From Fluviicola chungangensis (GTDB taxonomy: Bacteria > Bacteroidota > Bacteroidia > Flavobacteriales_D > Crocinitomicaceae), in assembly GCF_007558725.1 (NCBI RefSeq), contig NZ_VLPL01000003.1, forward strand, positions 372,001 through 436,000: 64,000 nt of DNA, in the 5' to 3' direction. The position numbers and the translations under genes are program-made. Positions 29,332 to 38,624 of this stretch are shown one piece after another. The notes beneath the pieces are model-generated. The model did no database searches, was not told the origin of the DNA, and saw only the letters and a list, made by a program, of their open reading frames with translations. The stretch's first letter is position 1, and each line of letters starts with the position of its first letter.

Positions 29332-30260
29332 TGAAAAAGAACGTTATTATTACGGGAGCTACCGGATTTGTTGGAAAGCATTTATTGACATTCCTGGACC
29401 CGACAAAGTACCAGTACACGTTACTTACAAGAAATCCGGATAAATTATCTGCGAACCCAGAAGGGTTTTCTGTCGTTTGCGGAGATCTGAATGATCCGGA
29501 ATCGTTAAAAAAGGCGTTCCGTGACCAGGACATCCTGATTAATCTCGCGGCTGAAGTAAGGAATCAGGAATTGTTGGAACAAACCAATATCAACGGGACA
29601 CAGCATCTAATCGAAGCCATCCGTTCGTCCGGAATCAAAAGAGTCATCCATTTAAGCAGTGTGGGAGTTGTTGGAAAGGGGTACAGTTCGGAACCGTTGC
29701 GGGTAAATGAAAATGAACTTCCGACGCCGCAAAACAGGTATGAACAAACCAAACTAAGGTCTGAAGAATTGCTTTTGGAAGTACACAAAATGCAGGTTGA
29801 ACTGGTCGTTCTTCGTCCTACCAATGTGTTCGGAGAAATGCACCCTTTCAATGCCCTGAATAATTTATTGAATCACATCCAGTCCGGGAAAACAATGGTT
29901 TATACCAAACAGGCACAGGTTAATTACTTGTACGTGGGAGATTTATGTCAATCCATCCGGTGGTTCCTGGAAAATGAGGGGCATCCGGGAGTTTTTCAGG
30001 TAGGAAATTCGATCAGGTTGATTGAATTCTATGAAAAAATAGAACAAAAATTGAAGGTAAAGGGCAAAAAATGGGCAATCCCTTATTTCCTGATAAGATG
30101 TGTAGAGCTGATTGGTATCCATAAATTGCGAGCCATTTCAAACCGGGTTATATACGATGATTCCAAATTGAAAAAACTCATGGGTGACTATCAATTCGGG
30201 ATAGATGAGGGATTAGACTTAACAATTGACTACTTTCGTAAAAAGGGCATGTTAAAATGA
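29331..30260 (+). CDS. NAD-dependent epimerase/dehydratase (extended SDR)
   Basis: 309 residues. The Rossmann motif GATGFVGKH lies at residues 9-17; VIHLSSVGVVGKG precedes the catalytic YEQTK (YxxxK), and RPTNVFG follows. It likely edits a nucleotide sugar in the surrounding pathway, but the substrate cannot be read. Its ATG and its stop overlap both neighbours (TGATG and ATGA), so it is translationally coupled in the polysaccharide operon. Confidence 0.87.
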   Translation: MKKNVIITGATGFVGKHLLTFLDPTKYQYTLLTRNPDKLSANPEGFSVVCGDLNDPESLKKAFRDQDILINLAAEVRNQELLEQTNINGTQHLIEAIRSSGIKRVIHLSSVGVVGKGYSSEPLRVNENELPTPQNRYEQTKLRSEELLLEVHKMQVELVVLRPTNVFGEMHPFNALNNLLNHIQSGKTMVYTKQAQVNYLYVGDLCQSIRWFLENEGHPGVFQVGNSIRLIEFYEKIEQKLKVKGKKWAIPYFLIRCVELIGIHKLRAISNRVIYDDSKLKKLMGDYQFGIDEGLDLTIDYFRKKGMLK

Positions 30261-31330
30261 AGGTTTGTTTTTTTGCAGATAGTGAGAGTATTCATACCAT
30301 CAGATGGTGTAATTATTTCAAATCGATGGGGTATGACGTACACCTGATAAGTTTGAAATCTGCTTTGATAGAGGGGATATCTGTTTACCCGTTAAACATG
30401 GAAGGAATCAAAACCTCCGGGGGAAATTGGAAAACACTTTTCAAATACCGGGCGGTAAAAAAGCTTCTCAAAGAGATCAAACCGGATATTTTTCACTCAC
30501 TCTACGCTACAAGTTATGGGATTACAGGTGCGCTTTGTTCATTTCATCCGTATATTATCACAGCACTTGGCACAGACATTCTCATCAGTCCGAAACAATC
30601 CCGAATTTACCGGATATTGCTCAGGTATGCATTTAAACGAACGGATAAAATAACCGTTGTTGCAGAGCATATGCGGACTGCGGCAATTGAACTGGGAGCA
30701 AAACCCGAAAATGTGCTTGCAATTCCAATGGGAGTCGATCAATTGGTCTTCAATTCCGGAAACCGCAAATTGTCCGAAGAGCGGTTTGAGGTTATCAGTA
30801 CCCGCAATTTTGAACCGATTTATAATATTCCACATTTGCTGAAGGCGATCAAACTGGTCTTACCCGAAATTCCGAATATTCATGTAACTCTCCTGGGAGC
30901 AGGAAGTCTGAAGGAAGAATTGATCCGGATGAGTAAGGATTTGGGGATCGATCAGCATGTAACGTTTGCAGGAAAGAAAACACAGCCGGAGATGGCGCGA
31001 CTCTTAAACCAAAGTCATGTTTTTGTGAGTCTTTCATTATCCGATGGGAACAATATTTCGCTCAATGAAGGAATGGCATGCGGGACGTTCAATATAGCAA
31101 CAGATATTCCGGCGAACAGACAATGGATAGAAGACAATAAAAACGGGTTTTTAATTCCCGTAGACGATGTCCGGCTACTTGCGGAAAAACTCATCGAAAC
31201 CAGGAACAGGTATGATGAATTAACCAAACAGGCTGAACCGATCAATAAACAATTACTGGAAGAAAATGGAATTTGGCAGAATAACATGAAACGAATGGAG
31301 GCCTTGTATCATCAATTAGTCAAGTCATGA
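30257..31330 (+). CDS. Glycosyltransferase family 4
   Basis: 357 residues, GT-B fold. N-terminal domain starts VCFFADSESIHTIRWCNYF; the C-terminal nucleotide-sugar domain has VISTRNFEPIYNIPHLLKA, VTFAGKKTQPEMARLL and LNEGMACGTFNIATDIPANR, where Glu of the last motif holds the donor. It transfers a sugar with retention of configuration. Start and stop overlap the neighbours by 4 bp each. Confidence 0.9.
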   Translation: MKVCFFADSESIHTIRWCNYFKSMGYDVHLISLKSALIEGISVYPLNMEGIKTSGGNWKTLFKYRAVKKLLKEIKPDIFHSLYATSYGITGALCSFHPYIITALGTDILISPKQSRIYRILLRYAFKRTDKITVVAEHMRTAAIELGAKPENVLAIPMGVDQLVFNSGNRKLSEERFEVISTRNFEPIYNIPHLLKAIKLVLPEIPNIHVTLLGAGSLKEELIRMSKDLGIDQHVTFAGKKTQPEMARLLNQSHVFVSLSLSDGNNISLNEGMACGTFNIATDIPANRQWIEDNKNGFLIPVDDVRLLAEKLIETRNRYDELTKQAEPINKQLLEENGIWQNNMKRMEALYHQLVKS

Positions 31331-31857
31331 AAAAGATAGGAATCATTGGAGCTGGCGGACATGCGAAAGTCATCGCAGAAACTATTGATTTGATAGGTTC
31401 TTTTCAGGTTGTTGGGTTCATCGATGACAAAATCGAACGGGGTTTTCCGATTCATAAGAATGCGCCTGTTTTGGGTGCCATCGGTGAGCTCAATGAAATT
31501 GCTGCACAATGTGATGCGTTTGTGATTGGTATCGGGAACAATGAAGTGAGGAAACACATTGCGGACCGATGGTCCGGAACCATTGTATTTGAAACCATTA
31601 TCCATCCGAATGCTGTAATTTCCGAAAGTGCGTCTATCGGTTCCGGAACTGTCGTGTTGGCGGGAACTATCATCAGTTCTCAGGTAAAAATCGGAAACCA
31701 TTGCATTGTCAATGCAAATGTGGTAATTGATCATGATTCACGGATCGGTGAGTTTGTTCACCTTTCTATCGGTACACTGATAGGCAGTAACTCCGAAGTC
31801 GGTGAATTGACGATTACCGGGATTGGCCAGGCTGTTCCTTCTTTCTCACAGATTTAA
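31327..31857 (+). CDS. PglD-like sugar O/N-acyltransferase, short C-terminus
   Basis: 176 residues. The N-terminal nucleotide-binding domain starts KKIGIIGAGGHAKVIAETID and the left-handed beta-helix begins at IIHPNAVISESASIGSGT, with the catalytic-type His in VNANVVIDHDSRIGEF. PglD/NeuD relatives are usually about 200-215 residues. Here the helix ends at about the point where two more hexapeptide coils are expected, finishing TGIGQAVPSFSQI. It may be a natural short form or a truncated copy. It overlaps the GT4 gene by 4 bp. Confidence 0.8.
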   Translation: MKKIGIIGAGGHAKVIAETIDLIGSFQVVGFIDDKIERGFPIHKNAPVLGAIGELNEIAAQCDAFVIGIGNNEVRKHIADRWSGTIVFETIIHPNAVISESASIGSGTVVLAGTIISSQVKIGNHCIVNANVVIDHDSRIGEFVHLSIGTLIGSNSEVGELTITGIGQAVPSFSQI

Positions 31858-31922
31858 ACCAATTAAATTGGTCCCATTCTGCATTTTTTGGATAACTTCA
31901 AGTCGAATTTGAAGCAACGCGC

Positions 31923-33173
31923 ATGAATTTACAAATGACTGCAGAGAAATCGTATGAGTATTTATTGGCTCTTGCCTTGGCCAGTTTTTGTTTTGCTCCG
32001 AAATCGATCAGTCTTTTTGTAATGATTCTGGTTTTGTTTACGGCAATCCAGGTAATCCGAAAGAAAATGAAATGGGTGTTTTCTCCGGTTCTTTTCTCCT
32101 TCGTTTTGCTTTACGCAGCCTATGCCGTTGGAATTCTTTTTACGGATCACCTGGGAGATGCACTGGGATATTTGGAGAAGAAGCTGGTGCTGGTACTTTT
32201 TCCCTTACTGTTTTCCTTTCGTTTCGAGAAGCGGATTGATTTAAGACCCATTACATGGGGATTAATAGTTGGAACGTGTGTTACAACTGTCTTGTCAGTG
32301 ATTCACGCGATACAGGTTTATCAATTCACTCACGATTTTAACAATAGCTTTGGCAGTACCAGTTATTCTTACATTCATCATCCGACCTATTTTGCAGCCA
32401 TTGTCACAATCACTTTATTAATGGTGCGGGAAGGATTTCGGAATCACTGGAAGGGATTTAATTATTGGACATTAGGAGGATATTTCCTGCTGACCTGCGC
32501 CAATTTACTGTTCTGTTTTTCTTTTGCATCGCTGCTTTTCTTCTTTCTGATCATTGTGGTGAGTTTAATCGCGTTTTTCTATAAAAAATTTTCGCGCAGG
32601 TGGTTCTTTTTGGGGTTGCTGTTGCTTCCGTTGATCCCGATGGGAGCTTATTACGGAAACATTCACGTGCAAATAGAGGTCGATAGTACCCTGAAGGATT
32701 TCCAGGCGTATATTCAAAATCCCGACCTGGTGTTTGAGAAAGTGAGGAGTCATCCTTCCGGAAACCAAACGCGATTATTGATGTGGACGGTTTCAACCCA
32801 AGAGTTTTTGGAGCATCCCATGGGATCCGGAACGGCAAATTTTGATGATAAACTGGGGAAAAGATTGACAGCGCATGGCCTGGATGATTATGCCGCATTG
32901 AAATACAATCCGCACAACCAGTTTCTCCAGGTAGCAGTTGAAATCGGTATTTTTGGATTGCTGATCTTTCTTTCGATTTTCGTTTTTTATTTCGGAATGG
33001 CCAAAAGATACCGCTTTGGTTTGTTGTTTTGGCTGACATTGAACCTCGCTTTCAATTGTTTGTTCGAATCTATGTTCCAGAGACAAAGCGGAATAGTTTT
33101 TTACGTATTGCTTTTCTGTTTGTTTACCGTTTACCTTCAAAACAAGAGCTCGAATTTCGACCCGAAATCATAA
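31923..33173 (+). CDS. O-antigen ligase/polymerase-like membrane protein, copy 2
   Basis: 416 residues with about ten hydrophobic spans and the O-antigen ligase pattern: YIHHPTYFAAIVTITLLM before the central spans, and a periplasmic loop with EHPMGSGTANFDDKL and KYNPHNQFLQVAVEIGIFG, where the conserved H-N-x-x-L is seen. It joins or polymerises lipid-linked glycans outside the inner membrane. Last gene of polysaccharide block 1; a separate promoter follows for zapB-zapA. Confidence 0.85.
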   Translation: MNLQMTAEKSYEYLLALALASFCFAPKSISLFVMILVLFTAIQVIRKKMKWVFSPVLFSFVLLYAAYAVGILFTDHLGDALGYLEKKLVLVLFPLLFSFRFEKRIDLRPITWGLIVGTCVTTVLSVIHAIQVYQFTHDFNNSFGSTSYSYIHHPTYFAAIVTITLLMVREGFRNHWKGFNYWTLGGYFLLTCANLLFCFSFASLLFFFLIIVVSLIAFFYKKFSRRWFFLGLLLLPLIPMGAYYGNIHVQIEVDSTLKDFQAYIQNPDLVFEKVRSHPSGNQTRLLMWTVSTQEFLEHPMGSGTANFDDKLGKRLTAHGLDDYAALKYNPHNQFLQVAVEIGIFGLLIFLSIFVFYFGMAKRYRFGLLFWLTLNLAFNCLFESMFQRQSGIVFYVLLFCLFTVYLQNKSSNFDPKS

Positions 33174-33234
33174 GGCATGGTCGGGAATTTTCCGGTTATC
33201 GCCAAAAAACTGTTCACAACTTACAATAAAATTG

Positions 33235-33264
33235 TTGTAGAATTGGTTTTACCTGTTATTTTTG
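33235..33264 (+). promoter_or_regulatory. Promoter for the zapB-like/zapA genes
   Basis: TTG at 33235-33237, 19 bp, then TATTTTTG at 33257-33264: a full consensus. Transcription should start near 33271, only about 10 nt ahead of the ATG at 33281, so the leader is very short. Confidence 0.83.
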
Positions 33265-33280
33265 TACAAACGCTTATTGG

Positions 33281-33592
33281 ATGACGTCAGAGTTGAAATC
33301 TTTAATTGAACAAATTGGCGCGAAATCTCGTCAGTTACACCAATCCTTGGTGACTGAAAGAGAACGCGTTCGTTCTATGACAGATGAAATTAATCGTCTC
33401 AATGCTGAGGTTTCTGAGTATCAAAGCCAGAAAAAGGCAATGGAGGATGAGCTCCAAAACCTGAAATCAGAATTGAGCCAAGCGCGTGAACAAGTTCAGG
33501 TACAACCTGTTTCAACCAATGGGGTTGAAATTGATGTACTTGTGAAAGAGATTGATTTCTGCATTCAACAATTAAAAATAGCGAATGAGTAA
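33281..33592 (+). CDS. Coiled-coil protein upstream of zapA (ZapB-like)
   Basis: 103 residues, almost entirely a predicted coiled coil (VTERERVRSMTDEINRLNAE, then MEDELQNLKSELSQAREQV) followed by a short C-terminal segment (IDVLVKEIDFCIQQLKIAN). No enzymatic motif. It overlaps zapA by 8 bp and shares its promoter, so a role with ZapA at the FtsZ ring is likely. Similarity to ZapB is in form, not in a motif I can verify. Confidence 0.75.
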   Translation: MTSELKSLIEQIGAKSRQLHQSLVTERERVRSMTDEINRLNAEVSEYQSQKKAMEDELQNLKSELSQAREQVQVQPVSTNGVEIDVLVKEIDFCIQQLKIANE

Positions 33593-33881
33593 GGTGTCTT
33601 TAAAAGTAGTGGTTGCCGGCCGCACGTATCCCTTAACTGTCCAGGAAACGGAAGTTGAAAAGGTACAGCATGCAGCTGATGATATTAATAAAGCAATCAA
33701 ACAACTTCAAGACAATTTTGCTGTCCGCGATATGCAAGACTTATTGGCGATGACCGCCTTACAATTGTCTACCAGAGGAGGAAAAGCGCCCGCAACTGCA
33801 GGGAATGCTCCTCAAGCTGATTTCTCTGAAGCAACTGCTGCATTGAAAGCACTTTCTGATGATTTGGATGCATTGAATTAA
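33585..33881 (+). CDS. zapA: Cell division protein ZapA
   Basis: 98 residues. Starts KVSLKVVVAGRTYPLTVQETE, the ZapA beta-strand region, followed by the long helix (VQHAADDINKAIKQLQ...DLLAMTALQLS) that forms the antiparallel tetramer. ZapA crosslinks FtsZ filaments at the division site. Co-transcribed with the coiled-coil gene in front and followed by a strong hairpin before rny. Confidence 0.88.
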   Translation: MSKVSLKVVVAGRTYPLTVQETEVEKVQHAADDINKAIKQLQDNFAVRDMQDLLAMTALQLSTRGGKAPATAGNAPQADFSEATAALKALSDDLDALN

Positions 33882-33902
33882 TTGCTTTACAGCTGGTCTT
33901 TT

Positions 33903-33947
33903 TCTCACTTGTTTACGCAACATCTCCGTAAGCAGTGGGATTTTTTT
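33903..33947 (+). terminator. Terminator between zapA and rny
   Basis: A long stem (TCTCAC...TGTTTACG pairing with CGTAAGCA...GTGGGA, one bulge and wobbles, about 17 bp) with a T7 run. The rny ATG lies 12 bp after the T run, so rny depends on read-through or on a promoter I cannot see. Confidence 0.8.
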
Positions 33948-33959
33948 ATTTAAGAAACT

Positions 33960-35495
33960 ATGGTAAATGTAATTATTGGAGCATTGATCGGGTTAATAGG
34001 AGGTGGTGTGGCTACTTTCATTATCCAGAATACGATGCTCAAGAAAAGAAAAGAACAAATCTTGAAAGAGGCTGACCTGGAAGGTGAAGCAATGAAAAAA
34101 GACAAAATCCTTCAGGCAAAAGAACGATTCCTGAAACTGAAAGAAGAGCATGAGGAAAACGTGAAAGAACGTGAAAGACGCATGCAGTCGAATGAGGACA
34201 GGGTGAAGAGCAAAGAAAAATCACTGACCCAAAAAATCGAAGAGGTTTCCAGGAAAGAGAAGGAAACAGAACGCTTGCAGGCAGAATTGGCTACGAAGGT
34301 AGAGGCAAACGAGATTCGTCACCAGGAACTGGATAAGATGCATCAAAAGCGGGTTGCCGAGCTAACAAAAATCACAGGAATGTCGATTGAAGAAGCGAAA
34401 AACCTATTGATGGAATCATTGAAGGACGAAGCAAGAACTTCAGCAATGGTCCACATCAAAGAGATCACCGAGGAAGCAAAACTAAATGCGAACCGCGAAG
34501 CAAAACGGATTGTGATCCAAACAATTCAACGTGTAGCGTCCGAGCAGGCAGTTGAAAATGCCGTTTCTGTTTTCAACATCGATTCGGATGAGGTAAAAGG
34601 ACGTATTATCGGTCGTGAAGGTCGAAATATTCGTGCCCTGGAAGCTGCTACGGGAGTGGAAATTATTGTAGATGACACCCCTGAAGCAATCATTTTATCG
34701 TGTTTCGATCCGGTAAGAAGAGAGATTGCCCGTTTGGCTTTACACCAATTGGTTTCAGACGGTCGTATTCACCCGGCCCGCATTGAAGAAGTGGTTGCTA
34801 AAACAAAGAAATCCCTGGAAGAAGAAATTGCTGAAACGGGAAGAAGAACATGTATCGACCTTGGAATTCACGGATTACATCCGGAATTGATCCGCATGGT
34901 CGGACGTATGAAATACCGTTCTTCTTACGGGCAGAACTTATTGCAACACAGTCGTGAAGTTGCCAATTTGTGTGCCATCATGGCAGCCGAATTAGGCCTG
35001 AACGTGAAAGTAGCGAAACGCGCAGGATTATTACACGATATCGGTAAAGTGCCGGACGAAGAACCGGAATTGCCACATGCGATCCTGGGAATGAAAATTG
35101 CTGAGAAATTCGGAGAAAAACCGGATGTATTGAATGCGATCGGTGCGCACCACGACGAAATCGAAATGACATCCCTGATATCACCGATCGTACAAATTTG
35201 TGACTCCATTTCAGGAGCGCGTCCGGGAGCACGCCGTGAGGTTGTAGAATCATACATTAAGCGAATCAAAGACCTGGAGAATTTGGCATTGTCTTATGAC
35301 GGGGTGAATTCAGCTTATGCAATTCAGGCAGGTCGCGAATTGCGTGTATTGGTTGAAAGTGAAAAAGTAACCGATTTACGTGCAGATGAATTATCATTCG
35401 CGATTTCTCAAAAAATTCAGACGGAAATGACCTATCCGGGACAGGTGAAAGTCACTGTGATCCGTGAAAAACGTTCCGTAAATTACGCGAAATAA
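33960..35495 (+). CDS. rny: Ribonuclease Y
   Basis: 511 residues. An N-terminal membrane anchor (residues 2-24) leads into a long coiled coil up to about residue 180; the KH domain has [21 protein letters not shown]; the HD domain shows [11 protein letters not shown] and [14 protein letters not shown], the metal-binding catalytic site; and the C-terminus is [18 protein letters not shown]. It starts endonucleolytic mRNA decay at the membrane. A small hairpin (GAAAGCG/CGCTTTC) follows at 35498-35512 without a T run. Confidence 0.96.
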   Translation: MVNVIIGALIGLIGGGVATFIIQNTMLKKRKEQILKEADLEGEAMKKDKILQAKERFLKLKEEHEENVKERERRMQSNEDRVKSKEKSLTQKIEEVSRKEKETERLQAELATKVEANEIRHQELDKMHQKRVAELTKITGMSIEEAKNLLMESLKDEARTSAMVHIKEITEEAKLNANREAKRIVIQTIQRVASEQAVENAVSVFNIDSDEVKGRIIGREGRNIRALEAATGVEIIVDDTPEAIILSCFDPVRREIARLALHQLVSDGRIHPARIEEVVAKTKKSLEEEIAETGRRTCIDLGIHGLHPELIRMVGRMKYRSSYGQNLLQHSREVANLCAIMAAELGLNVKVAKRAGLLHDIGKVPDEEPELPHAILGMKIAEKFGEKPDVLNAIGAHHDEIEMTSLISPIVQICDSISGARPGARREVVESYIKRIKDLENLALSYDGVNSAYAIQAGRELRVLVESEKVTDLRADELSFAISQKIQTEMTYPGQVKVTVIREKRSVNYAK

Positions 35496-35602
35496 GAGAA
35501 AGCGTCGCTTTCAATGTTGGTCAAACGTTAGTGAGGACCTGAGACGATGAATTGATAATTGGTATTGACAAAGGGTTGAATAATGTTTAATGTGATTTAA
35601 TT

Positions 35603-36601
35603 GTGAATACACCCATTGAAATTGTACAAAAATTAAAGGATAAAACCATTCTGGTGACCGGCGGTGCCGGTTTCATCGGTTCGAATTTAACAGAGGCACT
35701 ATTAAAAATAGGGGCCTCTGTTATTGTTTTGGACAATCTGGAAACAGGGCTTCAATCAAACGTTGATCGGCTGTCACATTACGAAAATTACCGCTTCGTA
35801 AATGGGGATATTTGCAACCCGGAAGATTACCGTCATTTGCTCAAAGAGGTAGATGCAATTTCCAATCAGGCTGCTTTGGGTTCGGTGCCGAGATCCATTG
35901 AATTTCCTTTGAATACACACCGGGTAAATGCAACCGGTTTCCTGACCATTTTACATGAAGCGAAACAGGCAAATGTGAAACGTTTTGTATACGCAAGTTC
36001 GTCTTCCGTTTACGGAGATTCCCAGGCTTCACCAAAGCATGAAGGGCAGGAAGGAAAAGTGCTATCGCCGTATGCTGCGACGAAACAATTAAATGAAGAG
36101 TACGGACAGGTTTATCATCAATTGCATGGGATGGAAACAATCGGATTGCGTTATTTCAATGTGTTCGGGCCTTTTCAAAACCCGAACGGAGTTTATGCTG
36201 CTGCTATTCCGAAGTTCCTGGATAAAATGTTGCAGGGAGGTGAAATCTTAGTAAATGGAGACGGCGAACAATCGCGTGATTTTACCTATGTGAAAAACGC
36301 GATCCATGCGAACCTCCTTTCCCTGATCTCCGAAAATGAAAAAGCGTTCGGAGAAGTTTACAATGTGGCATGTGGTCGGAGTTTGACGTTGAATCATGTG
36401 ATCCACAGTCTGCAGGAAGGGTTGAAGGATTTGGGCACTGTTCCGAAAAACACGCTGAGTTATGGTCCTCCCAGGATGGGTGATATCAAAGATTCATTGG
36501 CTTCAACTGCTAAGATGGAGCAATATTTGAATTATAAACCCGTATACACCTTTGAAGAAGGAATCCATGAATACCTTCGGCATGTATTGCAATGCAAATA
36601 A
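35603..36601 (+). CDS. UDP-N-acetylglucosamine 4-epimerase-like SDR
   Basis: 332 residues from a GTG start. Rossmann motif GGAGFIGSN near residue 20; LGSVPRSIEFPLNTHRVN and the catalytic YAATK are as in WbpP/TviC-type UDP-GlcNAc 4-epimerases; the NGDGEQSRDFTYV and YGPPRMGDIKDSLAS segments complete the family. It supplies UDP-GalNAc-type donors. First gene of polysaccharide block 2; its end overlaps the second flippase by 10 bp. Substrate preference is inferred. Confidence 0.85.
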   Translation: MNTPIEIVQKLKDKTILVTGGAGFIGSNLTEALLKIGASVIVLDNLETGLQSNVDRLSHYENYRFVNGDICNPEDYRHLLKEVDAISNQAALGSVPRSIEFPLNTHRVNATGFLTILHEAKQANVKRFVYASSSSVYGDSQASPKHEGQEGKVLSPYAATKQLNEEYGQVYHQLHGMETIGLRYFNVFGPFQNPNGVYAAAIPKFLDKMLQGGEILVNGDGEQSRDFTYVKNAIHANLLSLISENEKAFGEVYNVACGRSLTLNHVIHSLQEGLKDLGTVPKNTLSYGPPRMGDIKDSLASTAKMEQYLNYKPVYTFEEGIHEYLRHVLQCK

Positions 36602-37899
36602 AAGCGCTCAAATCTGACTTTGTAAAATCAGTACTTACGTTGATGACAGGTACTGCAATTGCCCAGTTAATAGCGTATCTCATTTACCCGATCCTAACAC
36701 GCATTTACTCCACTGCCGATATGGGAGAATTGGGAGTGTATACCCGTCTGGTTGCTTTTATTGCAGCAATAGCTACTGCGCGTTACGAAGCAACCTTACC
36801 CGTCGCCAAGCAGGATAATCATGCCTTTTCATTGTACCGCCTGTCATTCCGGATCTCGCTGATCGTTTTAACAGCTGTATTTATGATCGGGATGACTTAT
36901 TACCTGTTAAGACCTTATAACTTTTCCAATTATATTTTCCTGCTGATTTCTGTGCTGAGTGCGTATGTCAGTGTTTGGATCAACCTGGGAACAAATTGGT
37001 CTGTTAGGAAAAAACTCTTCAGACAGATTTCCGTGCAACGCATGATTAATTCGGTATCCGTGAACGCGTTGCGTTTGATTTTTGGAGTGTTGAATTGGGG
37101 TGCGTTCGGATTGATTTTCGGGACATTGCTTGGCTCATTCTTATCTATTTTTGCGTTTGTAAAAACCTTTTTGTCCAATAAGAAAAGTTATGCCTCTACA
37201 GCTGATTTGAAAAGGATGCGGGTCCTGGCAAAAAATTACAAATCGTATCCAACGGTCTACCTGCCGCATGTGTTGCTGGATTTATCGGTTGATTTGGCGC
37301 TGGCAGCATGTATCGTGGAATTTTATGGGAAGGGAACTTTTGGATCTTACAGTTATGCGTATCTGATGCTGAAACTTCCTTTATCCTTATTCGGACAGTC
37401 ACTTGGCCAGGTTTTTTTCAATAAAAGTTCCGAATTGGCCAATCAACAAAAATCCCTGTACCCTTTAACAATGAAAACGCTTCGAACCTTGTTTTTCCTA
37501 TCTATTGTTCCGTTCACTCTGCTTTTCTTCTTCGGAAGTGACTTATTTGGGGTCGTTTTCGGTGAACGTTGGATTGAAGCGGGAAGAATTGCGGAGATAT
37601 TAGCACCGGCTTTGATGTTGAATTTCATTGTTTCCCCAATTTCGTCCCTTTCTTTGGTCTTGTCGAAGCAAAAACTCATGTTCGGTTTTGGGTTGACGGT
37701 AGCCTTTTTCCAGTTGTTCGATTTTGGTGTGCTTCCTGTGTTGATGAAGGTATTGGATAAATTTCATTTCACGGATACGGGTTTTAGTTCCTTTCATTGG
37801 ATTTTGGGATTCAATTCGGTTTTATTATCGGCAGTTTATTTGATCATTATCGTGCTCTTTTTGAGATTGACCAAAAGGCTGTATGCTGATAATGTATAA
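36592..37899 (+). CDS. Polysaccharide flippase (Wzx-like), copy 2
   Basis: 435 residues with 12-14 membrane spans. The N-terminal LMTGTAIAQLIAYLIYPILTRIY and ARYEATLPVAKQDNHA parallel copy 1, and the arginines and glutamate in RYE are shared. Presence of two related flippases suggests two distinct glycans or substrates. Ten-bp overlap with the epimerase gene; a repeat-containing gap of about 107 bp separates it from hisH. Confidence 0.87.
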   Translation: MQIKALKSDFVKSVLTLMTGTAIAQLIAYLIYPILTRIYSTADMGELGVYTRLVAFIAAIATARYEATLPVAKQDNHAFSLYRLSFRISLIVLTAVFMIGMTYYLLRPYNFSNYIFLLISVLSAYVSVWINLGTNWSVRKKLFRQISVQRMINSVSVNALRLIFGVLNWGAFGLIFGTLLGSFLSIFAFVKTFLSNKKSYASTADLKRMRVLAKNYKSYPTVYLPHVLLDLSVDLALAACIVEFYGKGTFGSYSYAYLMLKLPLSLFGQSLGQVFFNKSSELANQQKSLYPLTMKTLRTLFFLSIVPFTLLFFFGSDLFGVVFGERWIEAGRIAEILAPALMLNFIVSPISSLSLVLSKQKLMFGFGLTVAFFQLFDFGVLPVLMKVLDKFHFTDTGFSSFHWILGFNSVLLSAVYLIIIVLFLRLTKRLYADNV

Positions 37900-37928
37900 A
37901 GAGTATATTTGATAGAAAAGATGAACTA

Positions 37929-37996
37929 GTTCAAATGTTCAAATTAGCTTTAATAATGAAATGGTTTGAACTTTTTAACCCTTAAACCTTTTGAAC
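37929..37996. repeat. GTTCAAA/TTTGAAC intergenic element A
   Basis: Begins GTTCAAATGTTCAAAT and ends with TTTGAACTTTTTAACCC and CCTTTTGAAC, forming an imperfect hairpin. A second copy with the same order lies at 43,571-43,638. Confidence 0.6.
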
Positions 37997-38006
37997 TTAT
38001 TTTAGT

Positions 38007-38624
38007 ATGATAGTAATTGTTGATTATGGTTTGGGGAACTTGGGCTCGATAAAGAACATGCTTCAATTTATCGGGTTTGAAGCGATAATTTCCAGTGATA
38101 AAGACCAGATTTCTTCGGCAAATAAACTGATTCTTCCGGGGGTCGGATCCTTTGATCAGGGAATGATGAATTTGAATGAAAGGGAGCTGATCCCTGTTTT
38201 GAATCAGCGCGTCCTGGTTGATTGTGTTCCAATCCTGGGAATTTGCCTGGGAATGCAGTTATTCGGGCGAAAAAGCGAAGAAGGGACTTTGCCGGGGTTG
38301 TCTTGGGTTGATCAGGAAAGTAAAAAATTAGATCCGCAGGTTCGTCGGTTATTTCCTGTTCCTCACCTGGGGTGGGAATATGTTTCATTCACTAAAACTC
38401 ACAGTGAGCTCTTAAAGGGTTTTGATGAGGAAACGAAGTTCTACTTTGCACATTCCTATTATGTAAGTTGTAATAACCGGGAAGAGGTGATTTTGGAAGC
38501 GGAGTATATTCATCCATTTGACGCTGCCATTCAAAAAGGTCACATTGCAGGGGTTCAGTTCCATCCCGAAAAAAGCCACAATTACGGGATGCAATTATTA
38601 ACCAATTTTGTTTCCGGTTTCTGA
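38007..38624 (+). CDS. hisH: HisH-type glutamine amidotransferase (glycan-pathway paralogue)
   Basis: 205 residues, class I glutamine amidotransferase. Nucleophile Cys in LGICLGMQLF; the catalytic His and Glu in GVQFHPEKS; oxyanion region LPGVGSFDQGM. It makes ammonia from glutamine and passes it to the HisF-like partner next door (stop and start overlap by one base). No other histidine genes are nearby, and the partner is of the WbuZ type, so it likely serves amidation of a surface sugar, as HisH2 does in O-antigen clusters. Confidence 0.87.
   Translation: MIVIVDYGLGNLGSIKNMLQFIGFEAIISSDKDQISSANKLILPGVGSFDQGMMNLNERELIPVLNQRVLVDCVPILGICLGMQLFGRKSEEGTLPGLSWVDQESKKLDPQVRRLFPVPHLGWEYVSFTKTHSELLKGFDEETKFYFAHSYYVSCNNREEVILEAEYIHPFDAAIQKGHIAGVQFHPEKSHNYGMQLLTNFVSGF

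Noticed and set aside
33882-33959. 6S-type RNA between zapA and rny
   Set aside because: The gap is only 78 nt, has no promoter and is fully explained by a terminator hairpin.
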